Shown: in pieces, positions 26,295 through 35,098 of the stretch
Position numbering within the stretch: the first letter of the stretch is position 1
Layout: the number at the start of each line of letters is the position of its first letter
Assembly: GCA_017416505.1 (NCBI GenBank)
Contig: JAFQCI010000131.1
Span: 1 to 58,205 of the forward strand
Length of the DNA stretch: 58,205 bases
Reading direction: 5' to 3'
Origin: Lachnospiraceae bacterium
Lineage (GTDB): Bacteria > Bacillota_A > Clostridia > Lachnospirales > Lachnospiraceae
Made by a program: the position numbers and the translations under genes
The notes under the pieces: model-generated
Seen by the model: the letters and a program-made list of their open reading frames with translations, nothing else
Told to the model about the DNA's origin: nothing
Database searches by the model: none

Positions 26295-27322
26295 AGCCTT
26301 CTCCTTCTATTTTCACTCACGCTTCCCCGTTCTACTACTTCCACAGGTAATAATACCATTCTGCCTTCTGATTCCCCGTTTATCAGTTCCAGCAATAATT
26401 CCACTGCTACTTTAGCACGACGCTCCAAATTCTGTGAAACAGTGGTAAGAGTAGGATAAACCATGGATGCCAAGGGAATATCATCAAACCCCATAATGGA
26501 AAAATCCTTTGGAATATTCACACCTTTTCCCAATAAAAAATTCATAAATTCTATGGCATACATATCGGATGCCACAAAAGCTGCTGTATATTCTTTTCGT
26601 TCCAAATACAGCTTTTCATATATCTTAACCCGCTCCTCCTTATAAGGACTGAGCATTTTAAAATCCTTTTTATCAACAGAAATTTTTGCCTCTTTTAACG
26701 CATTGGTAAGTCCTACATAACGGTCATGGTCACAATCCTCATCATTATCTGACAAAAACATAATATTCTCATGTCCCATTTTTATTAAATACGAGCCTGC
26801 CAAAAATCCCCCTTGAATATTGTCCACTCCTACATCTGAGTATTTATGCACGTCTTTTTGATAGGAATCCACCACAACAAAAGGAATATGCATATTACTT
26901 CGCAATGTTTCATAATCCATGGCACAAAATCCAATCAACACCAGTCCTGCCATATTCCACATAGAAGCATAACGAACAATCTCCTTCACATCCGATACTT
27001 CCTTTAGCATGACAAAATAATCGTTCTTCGCCAATTCTTTCGAAAGATAATTTAACATCCCACTGACAAAAGGGTCTTCTATCATCTTATTTTCATATTT
27101 TGCATCATTGGATAACACAATACATACAATTTTAGAAGTATTTTGTGCCAGTAACACAGCTGCCATGTTAGGAAGATAACCACTTTCCTCTATTTTTTCC
27201 TGTACTTTTGCCACTGTCTTTTGTGAAATTTTCTTGGTTTTACCATGAATCACATTAGAAACTGTGGCAGTACTCACACCTAATTCTTCTGCAATATCTT
27301 TTATTGTCACTCTGTTCTCCAT
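26291..27322 (-). CDS. LacI-family transcriptional regulator
   Basis: A 343-aa repressor: N-terminal HTH and hinge (TIKDIAEELGVSTATVSNVIHG) followed by a periplasmic-binding-protein-like effector domain. It is coupled to the sugar acetyltransferase downstream. GAGG precedes the ATG. Possible targets include its own operon and the LacI-type site at 4348 before the amylopullulanase gene; the effector sugar is not deducible from sequence. Confidence 0.92.
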   Translation of the reverse strand: MENRVTIKDIAEELGVSTATVSNVIHGKTKKISQKTVAKVQEKIEESGYLPNMAAVLLAQNTSKIVCIVLSNDAKYENKMIEDPFVSGMLNYLSKELAKNDYFVMLKEVSDVKEIVRYASMWNMAGLVLIGFCAMDYETLRSNMHIPFVVVDSYQKDVHKYSDVGVDNIQGGFLAGSYLIKMGHENIMFLSDNDEDCDHDRYVGLTNALKEAKISVDKKDFKMLSPYKEERVKIYEKLYLERKEYTAAFVASDMYAIEFMNFLLGKGVNIPKDFSIMGFDDIPLASMVYPTLTTVSQNLERRAKVAVELLLELINGESEGRMVLLPVEVVERGSVSENRRRRL

Positions 27323-27340
27323 TCTATTTAACCTCTTAAG

Positions 27341-27922
27341 TTAATGCTTTCCCTTATATTCCTTTTCCACAATTAACAATTCTTCTTTTCCTACGCACTG
27401 TTTTTCATTGAAATCTAATCTTATGATATATGGCATAAAATCAATGATTCTTAAAAAATCATCGCATAAAAAAGTCGGATTGAAATAATTTAAAATGGTA
27501 CTCAGTGCAGTTCCATGGGTTCCTACCAGTATGTTTTCTCCTTCATGATATTCCAGCAACTCCATTATAGTTTCTATATTCCTATCCTGTACCATTCTTA
27601 ATGACTCTCCACCTTCTTCATGGTAGTCGAAATCTCCCCAACGTTTCTGAAACATGGTAAAATTATTTCCATCCCTGCCCTTTTGACGTTCCCTAAGTCT
27701 TTCATCCATATGTATTTCAAGCTTATGGTCTTTTGCACATTCCTTAATGGTATCTACACTTCTGATATATGGACTTGAAATGGCATAATCAAAAGGTATA
27801 TCGTGAAGTTTTTTCACTACCTGTTCACTATCAGCCATTCCTTCCTCTGATAAAGGTCTTGTCCTGTCATCCTCCCAGCAATGATTTGGTTTTGCGTGTC
27901 TTACAAAATAGATACTTGTCAT
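27341..27922 (-). CDS. Histidine phosphatase family protein
   Basis: A 193-aa phosphoglycerate-mutase-like phosphatase with the catalytic VRHAKPN motif, the second Arg/Glu set (SSPYIRSVDT) and the distal His in GTHGTALS. The ATG at 27922 follows GGAGG by five bases; a TTG at 27934 lies within that ribosome site region. The substrate is unknown. It lies close to a VOC protein and the LacI pair in the same direction. Confidence 0.88.
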   Translation of the reverse strand: MTSIYFVRHAKPNHCWEDDRTRPLSEEGMADSEQVVKKLHDIPFDYAISSPYIRSVDTIKECAKDHKLEIHMDERLRERQKGRDGNNFTMFQKRWGDFDYHEEGGESLRMVQDRNIETIMELLEYHEGENILVGTHGTALSTILNYFNPTFLCDDFLRIIDFMPYIIRLDFNEKQCVGKEELLIVEKEYKGKH

Positions 27923-27977
27923 GTCTGCCTCCAATATACAAATGATTCTGTCAATGATTTGCCTTTAAAATATTGTA

Positions 27978-28361
27978 TCATACCGTAATTTCAATTTGGT
28001 TGCCCTCTATACCAACGATACAACTTTCATAATAGCCATCCCCTGTCACCCTTGGTCCACTTACAACCTCATATCCGTCATTTCTTAACTTTTCCGTTAA
28101 TTCATCCACTGCCTCTTTACTTCCTAATCCAAACGCAATATGAATAAATCCCGTTCTCTTCAAACTTTTCTCCTCATCCTTCATATCCGGTCGATTCATA
28201 ATTTCAAGCCTTGCTCCATCCTCAAAGGATAAAAAATAAGACCGGAAATCAGTGGTTTTATTATGATAGCCGTTATTGGCTGTTGCACCAAAATACCTGA
28301 CAAAAAATTCTTTCGCTTTTTCTAAATCCTTTACATACATCGCAATATGTTCTATCTTCAT
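27978..28361 (-). CDS. VOC family (glyoxalase/bleomycin-resistance fold) protein
   Basis: A 127-aa protein with two beta-alpha-beta-beta-beta units. The metal-ligand positions of the fold are H5 (KIEHIAMYV), E54-like (ARLEIMNRP), H74-like (GFIHIAFG) and E124 (GNQIEITV), so it could be an active metalloenzyme such as a lactoylglutathione lyase relative. GGAGGT precedes the ATG. Confidence 0.88.
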   Translation of the reverse strand: MKIEHIAMYVKDLEKAKEFFVRYFGATANNGYHNKTTDFRSYFLSFEDGARLEIMNRPDMKDEEKSLKRTGFIHIAFGLGSKEAVDELTEKLRNDGYEVVSGPRVTGDGYYESCIVGIEGNQIEITV

Positions 28362-28447
28362 AATCTACCTCCACAATCCCAGTATCGTTTTCTTAATATT
28401 ATCACAATTTTCGTGAAATACAATAGGTTAATCGCATAAGCTTCCAC

Positions 28448-28479
28448 AAAAAAAGAAGTAAAACTTTTATAGTTTTACT
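28448..28479 (-). terminator. Terminator of the 28499 gene
   Basis: GTAAAAC and GTTTTAC pair around TATAAAA, followed on the minus strand by TTCTTTTTTT, 20 bp after the stop codon. Confidence 0.8.
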
Positions 28480-28498
28480 CCCTTTTTCATTATCTTTA

Positions 28499-29422
28499 CT
28501 ACTTTATTGTTTCAGCAAGACTACAACGTTCTTTCTCTTCTTCCAGTAGCTCTCTGCTACACTCAGCAAGTGCCATGATATCTGCATCTGACATTCCCCT
28601 TTGTAACATATTTCGAACAAATACTCTCAAACCTTGATTTAACCCCTGCTCCAAACCTTCCTGCAAAGCTTCTTTTCGGCACTGTGTCAATTCATCTTTG
28701 TATAGTTCCTTATATATATCTTTATATAGTTCCATCAACGCATCACACATACTCGTCACCCCCTTGAATGCTTCATTATTTGCACGAATAATGATATCCA
28801 TAACTGATTCATACAAATTTTCTTTTTCATGTTTTTTATATTCTTTGATTAATTTGTCTACATCATTCTCCTTTAAATCATTACTTAAATGTTTTAGCCA
28901 AAGGTTATGTTCCTTTGACAATTTCGAAGTAATAATAAGTTGCATAGGGAATATATCTCCCACTAGATAATATATTCCCTCATCATTTTTATGAATTTTC
29001 ATACATCGTTCAGATTTCAGATGTTTTAAAAATTTCCTAGGGTAATTTCTGCATACAAAAGTTATGGTAATTTCATCGGCTTTTCTGTCATTTTGCTTTT
29101 CCGCCATAGATTTATAAAAACAACTATAACCATACACTTTGTAAAAATCATCGATACTTAGATAATCTTCCGGACTTTTATACTCAATAATATTATATTT
29201 CCGAAAAATACGTCCAATATTTTTTTGAATTCTAGTTTCTGAATGTTTCTTAATCACCAACAAATCAATGAGCATTGGTTTCGTTCCCAGATTATGCTCT
29301 GTCTCAAATATCAGCTTATCTGCCTCCTCTGACAATTCAATCTGAAGACTGGCATAAAATGCAGGATGCCATTGCAACAACTTACCCTTCGCTGCATTTT
29401 CTTTCGTCTTTTGTTCTTCCAT
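28499..29422 (-). CDS. Rpn/PD-(D/E)XK-type nuclease-like protein
   Basis: A 307-aa protein of a family that is multicopy in Lachnospiraceae and related to Rpn (recombination-promoting nuclease)/PDDEXK transposase-like proteins. The N-terminal part has the nuclease-like order MLIDLLVIK...NIIEYKS (D, then E-x-K). The C-terminal part is helical and ends in a Gln/Glu-rich segment (EALQEGLEQGLNQGLR) typical of the family. GGAGG precedes the ATG. Whether it cuts DNA is inference. Confidence 0.75.
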   Translation of the reverse strand: MEEQKTKENAAKGKLLQWHPAFYASLQIELSEEADKLIFETEHNLGTKPMLIDLLVIKKHSETRIQKNIGRIFRKYNIIEYKSPEDYLSIDDFYKVYGYSCFYKSMAEKQNDRKADEITITFVCRNYPRKFLKHLKSERCMKIHKNDEGIYYLVGDIFPMQLIITSKLSKEHNLWLKHLSNDLKENDVDKLIKEYKKHEKENLYESVMDIIIRANNEAFKGVTSMCDALMELYKDIYKELYKDELTQCRKEALQEGLEQGLNQGLRVFVRNMLQRGMSDADIMALAECSRELLEEEKERCSLAETIK

Positions 29423-29442
29423 GTGACCTCCTTATAAAATTG

Positions 29443-29474
29443 TCAGGAGTTCACCTTTTATCAGAAAACTCCTG
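29443..29474. promoter_or_regulatory. Hairpin in the leader of the 28499 gene
   Basis: CAGGAGTT and AACTCCTG form a perfect 8-bp stem with a 16-nt loop just upstream of the ribosome site. No clear terminator T-run follows on the gene strand, so it may be a leader structure. I see nothing else between 29475 and 29606. Confidence 0.4.
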
Positions 29475-29606
29475 CTAAAAAATATTTTAAAGCATGAATT
29501 TTCTGCAAAGAACAGATAGAAAGATATGTTATCTGTATTAGAATGTTAGAATATGAATTTCCCAAATTCATATCTGATGTGTAGAAATATGCTTTACCTT
29601 AGAATA

Positions 29607-30311
29607 TCACACTGAAGGAGGAAAAGCAACTTTCTTTATCGGATGTCGAATTACTGTTTTCCATTTTTCCGGCGCCACTTTCCTGGCATCCGACATATAT
29701 ATTTCATGGTGCAAACGCTTCTCATTGATATCATTCACATATCCATTGGCTTCTAAAAACTCATCCATGAGTGCCACTGATTTCGGTTCCTCATCAAATG
29801 ACCCCAAATGCATCATTTGCACACATAAGCCTTCTTCTATGGTGATAAATTCTGCTTTTGAACAGTCCATTTTTTTCTTCTTCGAAGCCGTTTCTACCGC
29901 CCAGTCAAAATCCTGTTTTGAAACAAAATCCGGCAAACGAATAACGGAAATCCAATGAAAAGAATCTTTATTTTTGTAATCTATGCCAACAACATCTTCC
30001 CGCCTGCCGGCTTGGTCGGTTCGTACCACAGCATCCACCGGATTCTGCTCACCTTGCCACCAAAACCCTTCCAGAGGCGGCACTACATACTCAAAAAAGC
30101 CCTCTATTTTATAATCCGTTTTATAACTCATTTTTAGTGTATATGCTACGGAATACAAAATCCCGATTGCCTGCTGGTATTCTCCTCCTTCTATGTTTGG
30201 ATTTCCTTTCCCTCGCACTGCAATATAATTTGCTTTTGGTACATTCACAATTTCCGGCTTATTCTTTGGCATATAGTATTCTTTATATTCTTTTTTAAAA
30301 TCAAATGCCAT
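29607..30311 (-). CDS. GyrI-like small-molecule-binding domain protein
   Basis: A single-domain 234-aa protein of the GyrI-like/SHS2 type: VPKANYIAVRGKGNP at the start and GYVNDINEKRLHHEIYMSD near the end. Stand-alone members bind small molecules, and some hydrolyse toxic electrophiles. No DNA-binding domain is attached. GGAGG lies upstream of the ATG. Confidence 0.85.
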   Translation of the reverse strand: MAFDFKKEYKEYYMPKNKPEIVNVPKANYIAVRGKGNPNIEGGEYQQAIGILYSVAYTLKMSYKTDYKIEGFFEYVVPPLEGFWWQGEQNPVDAVVRTDQAGRREDVVGIDYKNKDSFHWISVIRLPDFVSKQDFDWAVETASKKKKMDCSKAEFITIEEGLCVQMMHLGSFDEEPKSVALMDEFLEANGYVNDINEKRLHHEIYMSDARKVAPEKWKTVIRHPIKKVAFPPSV

Positions 30312-30385
30312 ATTTCTGATACCTCCTTAACATAATGGAACTTAGGCAATTATCTCACAAGAAATATGACACCCTATGTCATGTT

Positions 30386-31174
30386 TCATTTATAGTTTTT
30401 TTCTTTTAGCCATAATACCGACTTTTTCAATGCTTCAATGGTTTTCGTTTCCACCACACATCTACACTGATATTTATTGGCAATACTTAGTCTTTGTTCT
30501 AAATCAATTTCTCCAGTACCAAGTGTCATATGGTCTTTTCCTCCAAGAGAATCATGGATATGAAAATGCTTTAAACTGCTTTCATTTTGCACCATAAATG
30601 ACTCATCTATATTTCCCGAACTATTGGAATGTCCGATATCCCAGGTTAATGCAAATACTTTACTTTTTAGTAAAAGCCGAATGGCAGACTGTTCATAGTT
30701 TCGAAAACCATTTGTATTTTCAATACATATTTTTATGTCACTATTTCCAATTTCCTCTTCGCACATCTCCTTGAATTTTTCAAATGCACTCATATATTCT
30801 TCAAAATACTGCTCGAATAACTGGACTTTTCGCTCCGGCAATGTGAAATGAACCCCATGATTCATATGCATATTAAGAATTGGAACATTTAAGTCTTTCG
30901 CAACCTGAATGGTTCTTTTTACCGTCTGCATATATGCAGCCGCAACACTCTGATTGAAATCTGCAATGTTTAAATTTTCATCCAGGTGTATGGTAAAATA
31001 TATCCCCATTTTTTCTGCTATTTCTTTAAAATAAGATACGTTTTCTAATTTTTCTATTTGATACTCCGGAAGATTCATATTCAGCTCAACAAATTTCAAA
31101 TCCAATTCTTTGCATAAAGCTATATTTTCTTCCAAATCTTTATTTTCAATTAATGTAGGCATTCCAAAATCCAT
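30386..31174 (-). CDS. Sugar phosphate isomerase/epimerase-like TIM-barrel protein
   Basis: A 262-aa AP-endonuclease-2/xylose-isomerase-like barrel with metal-site type residues in HMNHGVHF, CIENTNGF, TWDIGHSN and HIHDSLGGKDH. The ATG at 31174 has GGGAGG nine bases upstream; the ATG at 31201 lies within a dispersed repeat (31192-31247) and has no site. The substrate is unknown. Confidence 0.85.
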   Translation of the reverse strand: MDFGMPTLIENKDLEENIALCKELDLKFVELNMNLPEYQIEKLENVSYFKEIAEKMGIYFTIHLDENLNIADFNQSVAAAYMQTVKRTIQVAKDLNVPILNMHMNHGVHFTLPERKVQLFEQYFEEYMSAFEKFKEMCEEEIGNSDIKICIENTNGFRNYEQSAIRLLLKSKVFALTWDIGHSNSSGNIDESFMVQNESSLKHFHIHDSLGGKDHMTLGTGEIDLEQRLSIANKYQCRCVVETKTIEALKKSVLWLKEKNYK

Positions 31175-31191
31175 AAGTATAATCCTCCCAA

Positions 31192-31247
31192 TATTGTTCA
31201 TTTTGTATCACTATTTCACAAAATATTTTAGTTTCGCAATCACCTAT
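31192..31247 (+). repeat. Solo end of the hairpin-rich repeat element
   Basis: A 50-bp sequence matching the right end of copies A and B (TTCATTTTGTATCACT...TTTTAGTTTCGCAATCAC) without the hairpin core. It fills the whole gap between the NUDIX and isomerase genes and supplies the last codons and stop of the NUDIX gene. Confidence 0.75.
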
Positions 31248-31788
31248 TTATATACTGAATCATTGTTTCCAACCCGCCAATGGGTACACAAAACTTCTGA
31301 TTATGTTGCTTTACGGCCTCATAGACATATTCCAAATCAAACCATTCCACAGCCTCTACTTCTTCCTTCTGCAAAGTTAATTCCTCAATATTTACCCTTT
31401 TATCATATATGTAAACAAATGCCACTTCATTATCCCGAAACATTTTTCCATAAAATTCTTTCTCATATTGAATTCGAAAGGTTCCGGCAAAATTCAAATC
31501 ATTTTCAGATGCCCTAATTCCAAGTTCTTCATATAATTCACGAATGGCTGATTGCATAGGCTCATCACCTGCCTGGATATGCCCTGCAGAGGAAGTATCA
31601 AATCTTCCTGGAAAGGAATCTTTATTCATGTCTCTTTTCTGAAGAAGTACCTGATATCTCTCCCCTTGCCTTCTCACAATCCAGATATGGGCAGTTCTAT
31701 GGCATACCCCTCGTCTATGAGCCTCTGCTCTTTCTATTCTCTCTCCCGTTGGCTGCCCCTTCTCGTCACATATATCAAACAATTCCAT
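31240..31788 (-). CDS. NUDIX hydrolase
   Basis: A 182-aa pyrophosphohydrolase with a complete Nudix box: G-x5-E-x7-RELYEELG within GHIQAGDE...RELYEELGI. The N-terminus (DICDEKGQPTG, AHRRGVCHRTAHIWI) resembles the YfcD/isopentenyl-diphosphate-isomerase-like group. The ATG at 31788 is preceded by GGTGGAAAGC. The final codons overlap the repeat-element end at 31192-31247. Confidence 0.92.
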   Translation of the reverse strand: MELFDICDEKGQPTGERIERAEAHRRGVCHRTAHIWIVRRQGERYQVLLQKRDMNKDSFPGRFDTSSAGHIQAGDEPMQSAIRELYEELGIRASENDLNFAGTFRIQYEKEFYGKMFRDNEVAFVYIYDKRVNIEELTLQKEEVEAVEWFDLEYVYEAVKQHNQKFCVPIGGLETMIQYINR

Positions 31789-31943
31789 GCTTTCCACCTA
31801 TATCATAAACCCAGGAGACTTCCTACATTCTACCGGATTCATTCCTTTCTAACGTCCTGTCACTAAAATTATCCTTTTTATTTTATCAAAAATCTCAACA
31901 AATACCAATCCTATTCTTTTACTTTATCCTACATTAAGATATA

Positions 31944-32172
31944 ATGGTTACTGTACAGACAGCACCAAAACACTTGCTGTTTTGGTGCGTAAGAACGTGA
32001 TTCAGGAGTTCGCAGGCTCCTTTTGCGAAGCAAAACTCTAAATGAGCCTGCGAATTGTTACTGTTTACGAGGCACGAGTGTACAGTAACATATAATGATA
32101 TTACTGTGCACTCCGATGTTTTGTTTATTTTGTATCACTGTTTCATAAGATATTTTAGTTTCGCAATTACCT
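31944..32172 (+). repeat. Hairpin-rich repeat element, copy B
   Basis: Same architecture as copy A with different but complementary stems: GCACCAAA-ACACTTGCTGT-TTTGGTGC (31962-31988), linker GTGATTCAGGAGTT, TTCGCAGGCTC (32009-32019) with GAGCCTGCGAA (32044-32054) around TTTTGCgaaGCAAAA, then GTTACTGT-...-ACAGTAAC (32057-32089). It ends in the conserved CGATGTTTTGTT and 50-bp right end (to about 32172). The inverted left end seen in copy A is missing. It forms the upstream region of the XRE/HD-like gene. Confidence 0.8.
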
Positions 32173-32201
32173 ATATAATAATGCCGGAAAGGATGTGCGC
32201 T

Positions 32202-33038
32202 ATGACATTTGGAGAAAAACTTAGAACCATTCGAAAAGAACAACATATCACTCAGGAAAAACTTGCCGAATTATTAAATGTTTCCACACAAAGTATCAGT
32301 GGTTGGGAATGTGGTAAAAATTATCCTTCCACTGACCGTTTAGAAGATATTGCACAAGCATTAAATACTTCCGTTGGATATCTTATGGATACTTCTTATC
32401 CAATCAAAAATTGGGAATTACGGGATGAAATGTTCACAGTCGAAAATATGTACCAACATGTTTTAAATCATATACTTTCATGCAATCTTACACAATGTAA
32501 AAATGCACTCCCTTTGATGATGGAATTACATAAAAATCATATTAGAAATGGAAAATCTTATACTCCATATGTCAGCCATCCACTTATGATGGCATGGCAT
32601 GCATTTGCACTTGGAATTAAAGAGGATGACCTGATTGCCACTATCCTTCTTCATGGAATATACAGAAATTGTAATATTGCTCCGAAAGAACTCCCCATAC
32701 CTTTAAATGATAATGTACTAACGGCACTGTATTTATTACATTTTAAGCCTGATACTTTTGAAAACATAACTGTAACAAAAGAACACTATTATGAAGCACT
32801 TAAAACAAACCAGCTTGCCTGTCTTGTGCGAATTATTGATCAATGCAATAAAATTTCAACCATTGCAATGGGGTTTCCAAAAGAAAAATTATACCAATAT
32901 ATAGGAGATACAGAATGTTACGTTCTTCCTTTACTCTCATATATAGAAAATACGTATTTAGATTACTATAATATAGCATTTTTGTTAAAATATCAGATAT
33001 TAAGCATTGTGGAAAGTCTAAAGAGAACATTGGATTAA
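32202..33038 (+). CDS. XRE HTH fused to a degenerate HD (RelA/SpoT-like) domain
   Basis: A 278-aa protein and the only intact plus-strand gene here. Residues 1-65 are a Cro/CI HTH (ITQEKLAELLNVSTQSISGWECG). About 100-270 resemble the helical HD region of RelA/SpoT hydrolases (HPLMMAWHAFALGIKEDDLIATILLHG), but the HD pair reads HG, so (p)ppGpp hydrolysis is unlikely and ligand binding more plausible. The ATG at 32202 has AAAGGA eight bases upstream; the longer frame from 32055 runs back into repeat copy B. It overlaps the convergent 33035 gene by 4 bp. Confidence 0.75.
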   Translation: MTFGEKLRTIRKEQHITQEKLAELLNVSTQSISGWECGKNYPSTDRLEDIAQALNTSVGYLMDTSYPIKNWELRDEMFTVENMYQHVLNHILSCNLTQCKNALPLMMELHKNHIRNGKSYTPYVSHPLMMAWHAFALGIKEDDLIATILLHGIYRNCNIAPKELPIPLNDNVLTALYLLHFKPDTFENITVTKEHYYEALKTNQLACLVRIIDQCNKISTIAMGFPKEKLYQYIGDTECYVLPLLSYIENTYLDYYNIAFLLKYQILSIVESLKRTLD

Positions 33039-33436
33039 TCCAATGTTCCCTCATATCTTACAAAGGAACAACCTGCGTCCCTTAAATCCTGCTCTATCTC
33101 CCCTGCCATATGCTCAAACAATTCCTGAGATACTCCTATGGCAGAGGGGTATAACTGATACATCTTATTATTATAAAGAAAACGAATCGTGGCACCCTTA
33201 ACTTTCCATGTACATTGATACGTTGTTTTCAGCCTTTCTGCACGATGTTTCCATATTTCGATTTGTTGTTCCATCATTTTTAGCTTCTGCTTATCATGTG
33301 ATTTTTCATTGTTTTCACTTATTATCTCCGGGTGAAACCATTCATCACTTTCCACCCAAATCTCCGGCTCATTTCCCCTAAAACCAGCAATCTGTATCAT
33401 TCCCTTTTCTTTATCATCATTTTCATTATTATTCAT
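33035..33436 (-). CDS. Hypothetical protein paired with a TraG-like ATPase
   Basis: A soluble 133-aa protein: acidic N-terminus, a coiled-coil-like middle (DKQKLKMMEQQIEIWKHRAERL), and an alpha/beta tail. I do not recognise it. It starts 6 bp after the TraG-like gene, so the two are one operon, and it overlaps the XRE/HD-like gene tail by 4 bp. It may be a partner of the ATPase. Confidence 0.6.
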   Translation of the reverse strand: MNNNENDDKEKGMIQIAGFRGNEPEIWVESDEWFHPEIISENNEKSHDKQKLKMMEQQIEIWKHRAERLKTTYQCTWKVKGATIRFLYNNKMYQLYPSAIGVSQELFEHMAGEIEQDLRDAGCSFVRYEGTLD

Positions 33437-33442
33437 GATAGC

Positions 33443-34705
33443 TCAAACTCCCTTCTTTTTACTTATTTTCTTCCCACAATTATATGCCATCTTATATTCC
33501 GGCATTTTAGTCACACAAGTACGGTCTCCTATCCTGGCTTCATTACAACGTTGCAAAATACAAACCTGCGTTTCTTTCATTTTTATAATTTCTTCACGTG
33601 GTAAATTTGCCGCCTTAGATATATAATCCACAGTTGAAATATTTGTAGTTGGATAGAATATCTGAAATTCCATACAATCCAAAATGCTATCTGCATACAA
33701 ACCATAAAGGGCGTTTAATTGAGCAATACTTTGAAAACAAATCATATAAGAAATATTTCTGGAACGACAATTTGCTATAATTCCAGGAAAATGATTCATT
33801 TGCACACCACTGGCAAAGTCATCTATCAGGAAACGGACATGGTGTGGAAGCCGATCGCCGTTCCTACTGCATTCTGTATCGGCAAAATCCACCAATTGAT
33901 GGCATATGTCATTATAAAATAATTGTACCAATGGATACTTTGAATCGTCTATATCACTACTCACCACATATAAGATGGTTTTTGTTTCCCCAAGGCTTTT
34001 CAAATTCATTGTAGTCTGTTTTGTCATTTCCATAATATCAGAGGAACGGTATCTTTGCATACATGCCTCTAAGGTTACCACAATACTAGCCCATGTATGT
34101 TCAGAACATTGTTTCAGCCTTCCATAATCCTCCATGCCTTGAAATAACTTTCCATCTTCTTCCAATTCTAATATAAGTTCATCTATTACATCCTCTTTTT
34201 CTGGATTTTTTCCAATACTATGCATTAGTTCAAAAAATATTTCTAAATTAAAAGTCTCACCTGTTTTATTTGTTAAATGAATCCCTATCTCTATCAAAGA
34301 AGCTGCCAAGTCCCTTGCAGAAATAATCCAAAATGGATCATTTCCCGTCAAACTCTCCGGTAACAACATATTAACAATACGAAGAATATCATCCTTATTC
34401 TTTATACTATCAAAAGGATTGTATCGTACACATGATGCTTCAAAATGGATGGTATCAAATTTAAATACCTGATACCCTTTTTCCACAAAATAATCCTTGG
34501 TACATCGATACAAATACCCCTTTTTGTCATCTACAACCATAGAACAATTGGTACTTAACAATAGATTAGGCAACAAATTTGAAAATGTTTTTCCACAGCC
34601 AGGTGGGCCTATTACAGCCATATTTGCATTTCCCCCAACAGGAACGTTAACAAGTATGTCATTCGCAATAGCCACCGGAATGGTTTCTTCTATTTTTTTA
34701 CTCAA
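33443..34705 (-). CDS. Short VirD4/TraG-like coupling-protein ATPase
   Basis: About 420 aa, a conjugative coupling-protein-type ATPase with Walker A GPPGCGKT at residues 33-40 (about 36-43 if counted from the ATG) and Walker B VRFLIDDFAS. It also has TraG-type stretches such as MVVDDKKGYLYRC and RSRNISYMICFQSIAQL. It lacks the N-terminal membrane domain of usual 600-aa members and no other conjugation genes are nearby. GGAGG abuts the ATG at 34714, leaving no spacer, but is eight bases from a TTG at 34705, which I prefer. It may be an orphan of an integrated element or serve a non-conjugative role. Confidence 0.78.
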   Translation of the reverse strand: MSKKIEETIPVAIANDILVNVPVGGNANMAVIGPPGCGKTFSNLLPNLLLSTNCSMVVDDKKGYLYRCTKDYFVEKGYQVFKFDTIHFEASCVRYNPFDSIKNKDDILRIVNMLLPESLTGNDPFWIISARDLAASLIEIGIHLTNKTGETFNLEIFFELMHSIGKNPEKEDVIDELILELEEDGKLFQGMEDYGRLKQCSEHTWASIVVTLEACMQRYRSSDIMEMTKQTTMNLKSLGETKTILYVVSSDIDDSKYPLVQLFYNDICHQLVDFADTECSRNGDRLPHHVRFLIDDFASGVQMNHFPGIIANCRSRNISYMICFQSIAQLNALYGLYADSILDCMEFQIFYPTTNISTVDYISKAANLPREEIIKMKETQVCILQRCNEARIGDRTCVTKMPEYKMAYNCGKKISKKKGV

Positions 34706-34822
34706 ATTCTTCATCCTCCTTGTAGCTCTATCAAGAACTTAATTTTCTTTTATTCCTTTATCTGTCCTTACTATACAAAAAAAAGTTCTTTTTCACCACA
34801 AAGTTGTATTTGAATTTTCATC

Positions 34823-35098
34823 TTATTTTTCAAGCTGTACTTGAAATAACTTTTCAATCGCTTCGATTATGGCTTCACTTCCCAAAGAACAATCCAAACA
34901 AAGGTGATAATTTTCTTTTTCACCCCACTTCTGGTTTGAAACAAGTTCATAATATTCTGCTCTTGCCTTGTCGCTGGCTTTTATTCTACGTTCTGCCTCC
35001 TTACGCTCATCGTGGTAAATATTCATAATATTATCCACTTTATATTCCATTGGCGCATATAAGAAAATCTTAATCACATTTTCATATTTTTTTTGCAT
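34823..35098 (-). pseudogene. Detached C-terminal half of the cytidylate-kinase-like domain
   Basis: A 91-codon frame (KKYENVIKIFLYAP...YYELVSNQKWGEKENYHLCLD) that is the second half of a cytidylate-kinase-like domain. The first half ends the MATE gene upstream in another frame. The break is at a run of eight A residues (35094-35087). Loss of one A would join the frames as DAKKYENV. Compared with related MATE-kinase fusions, about 30 residues including the GRxAD motif also seem missing, which suggests a deletion. Confidence 0.7.

Noticed and set aside
32055..32201. A longer start for the XRE/HD-like gene
   Set aside because: The extra 49 codons are the coding-strand reading of repeat copy B, and a good ribosome site precedes the ATG at 32202.
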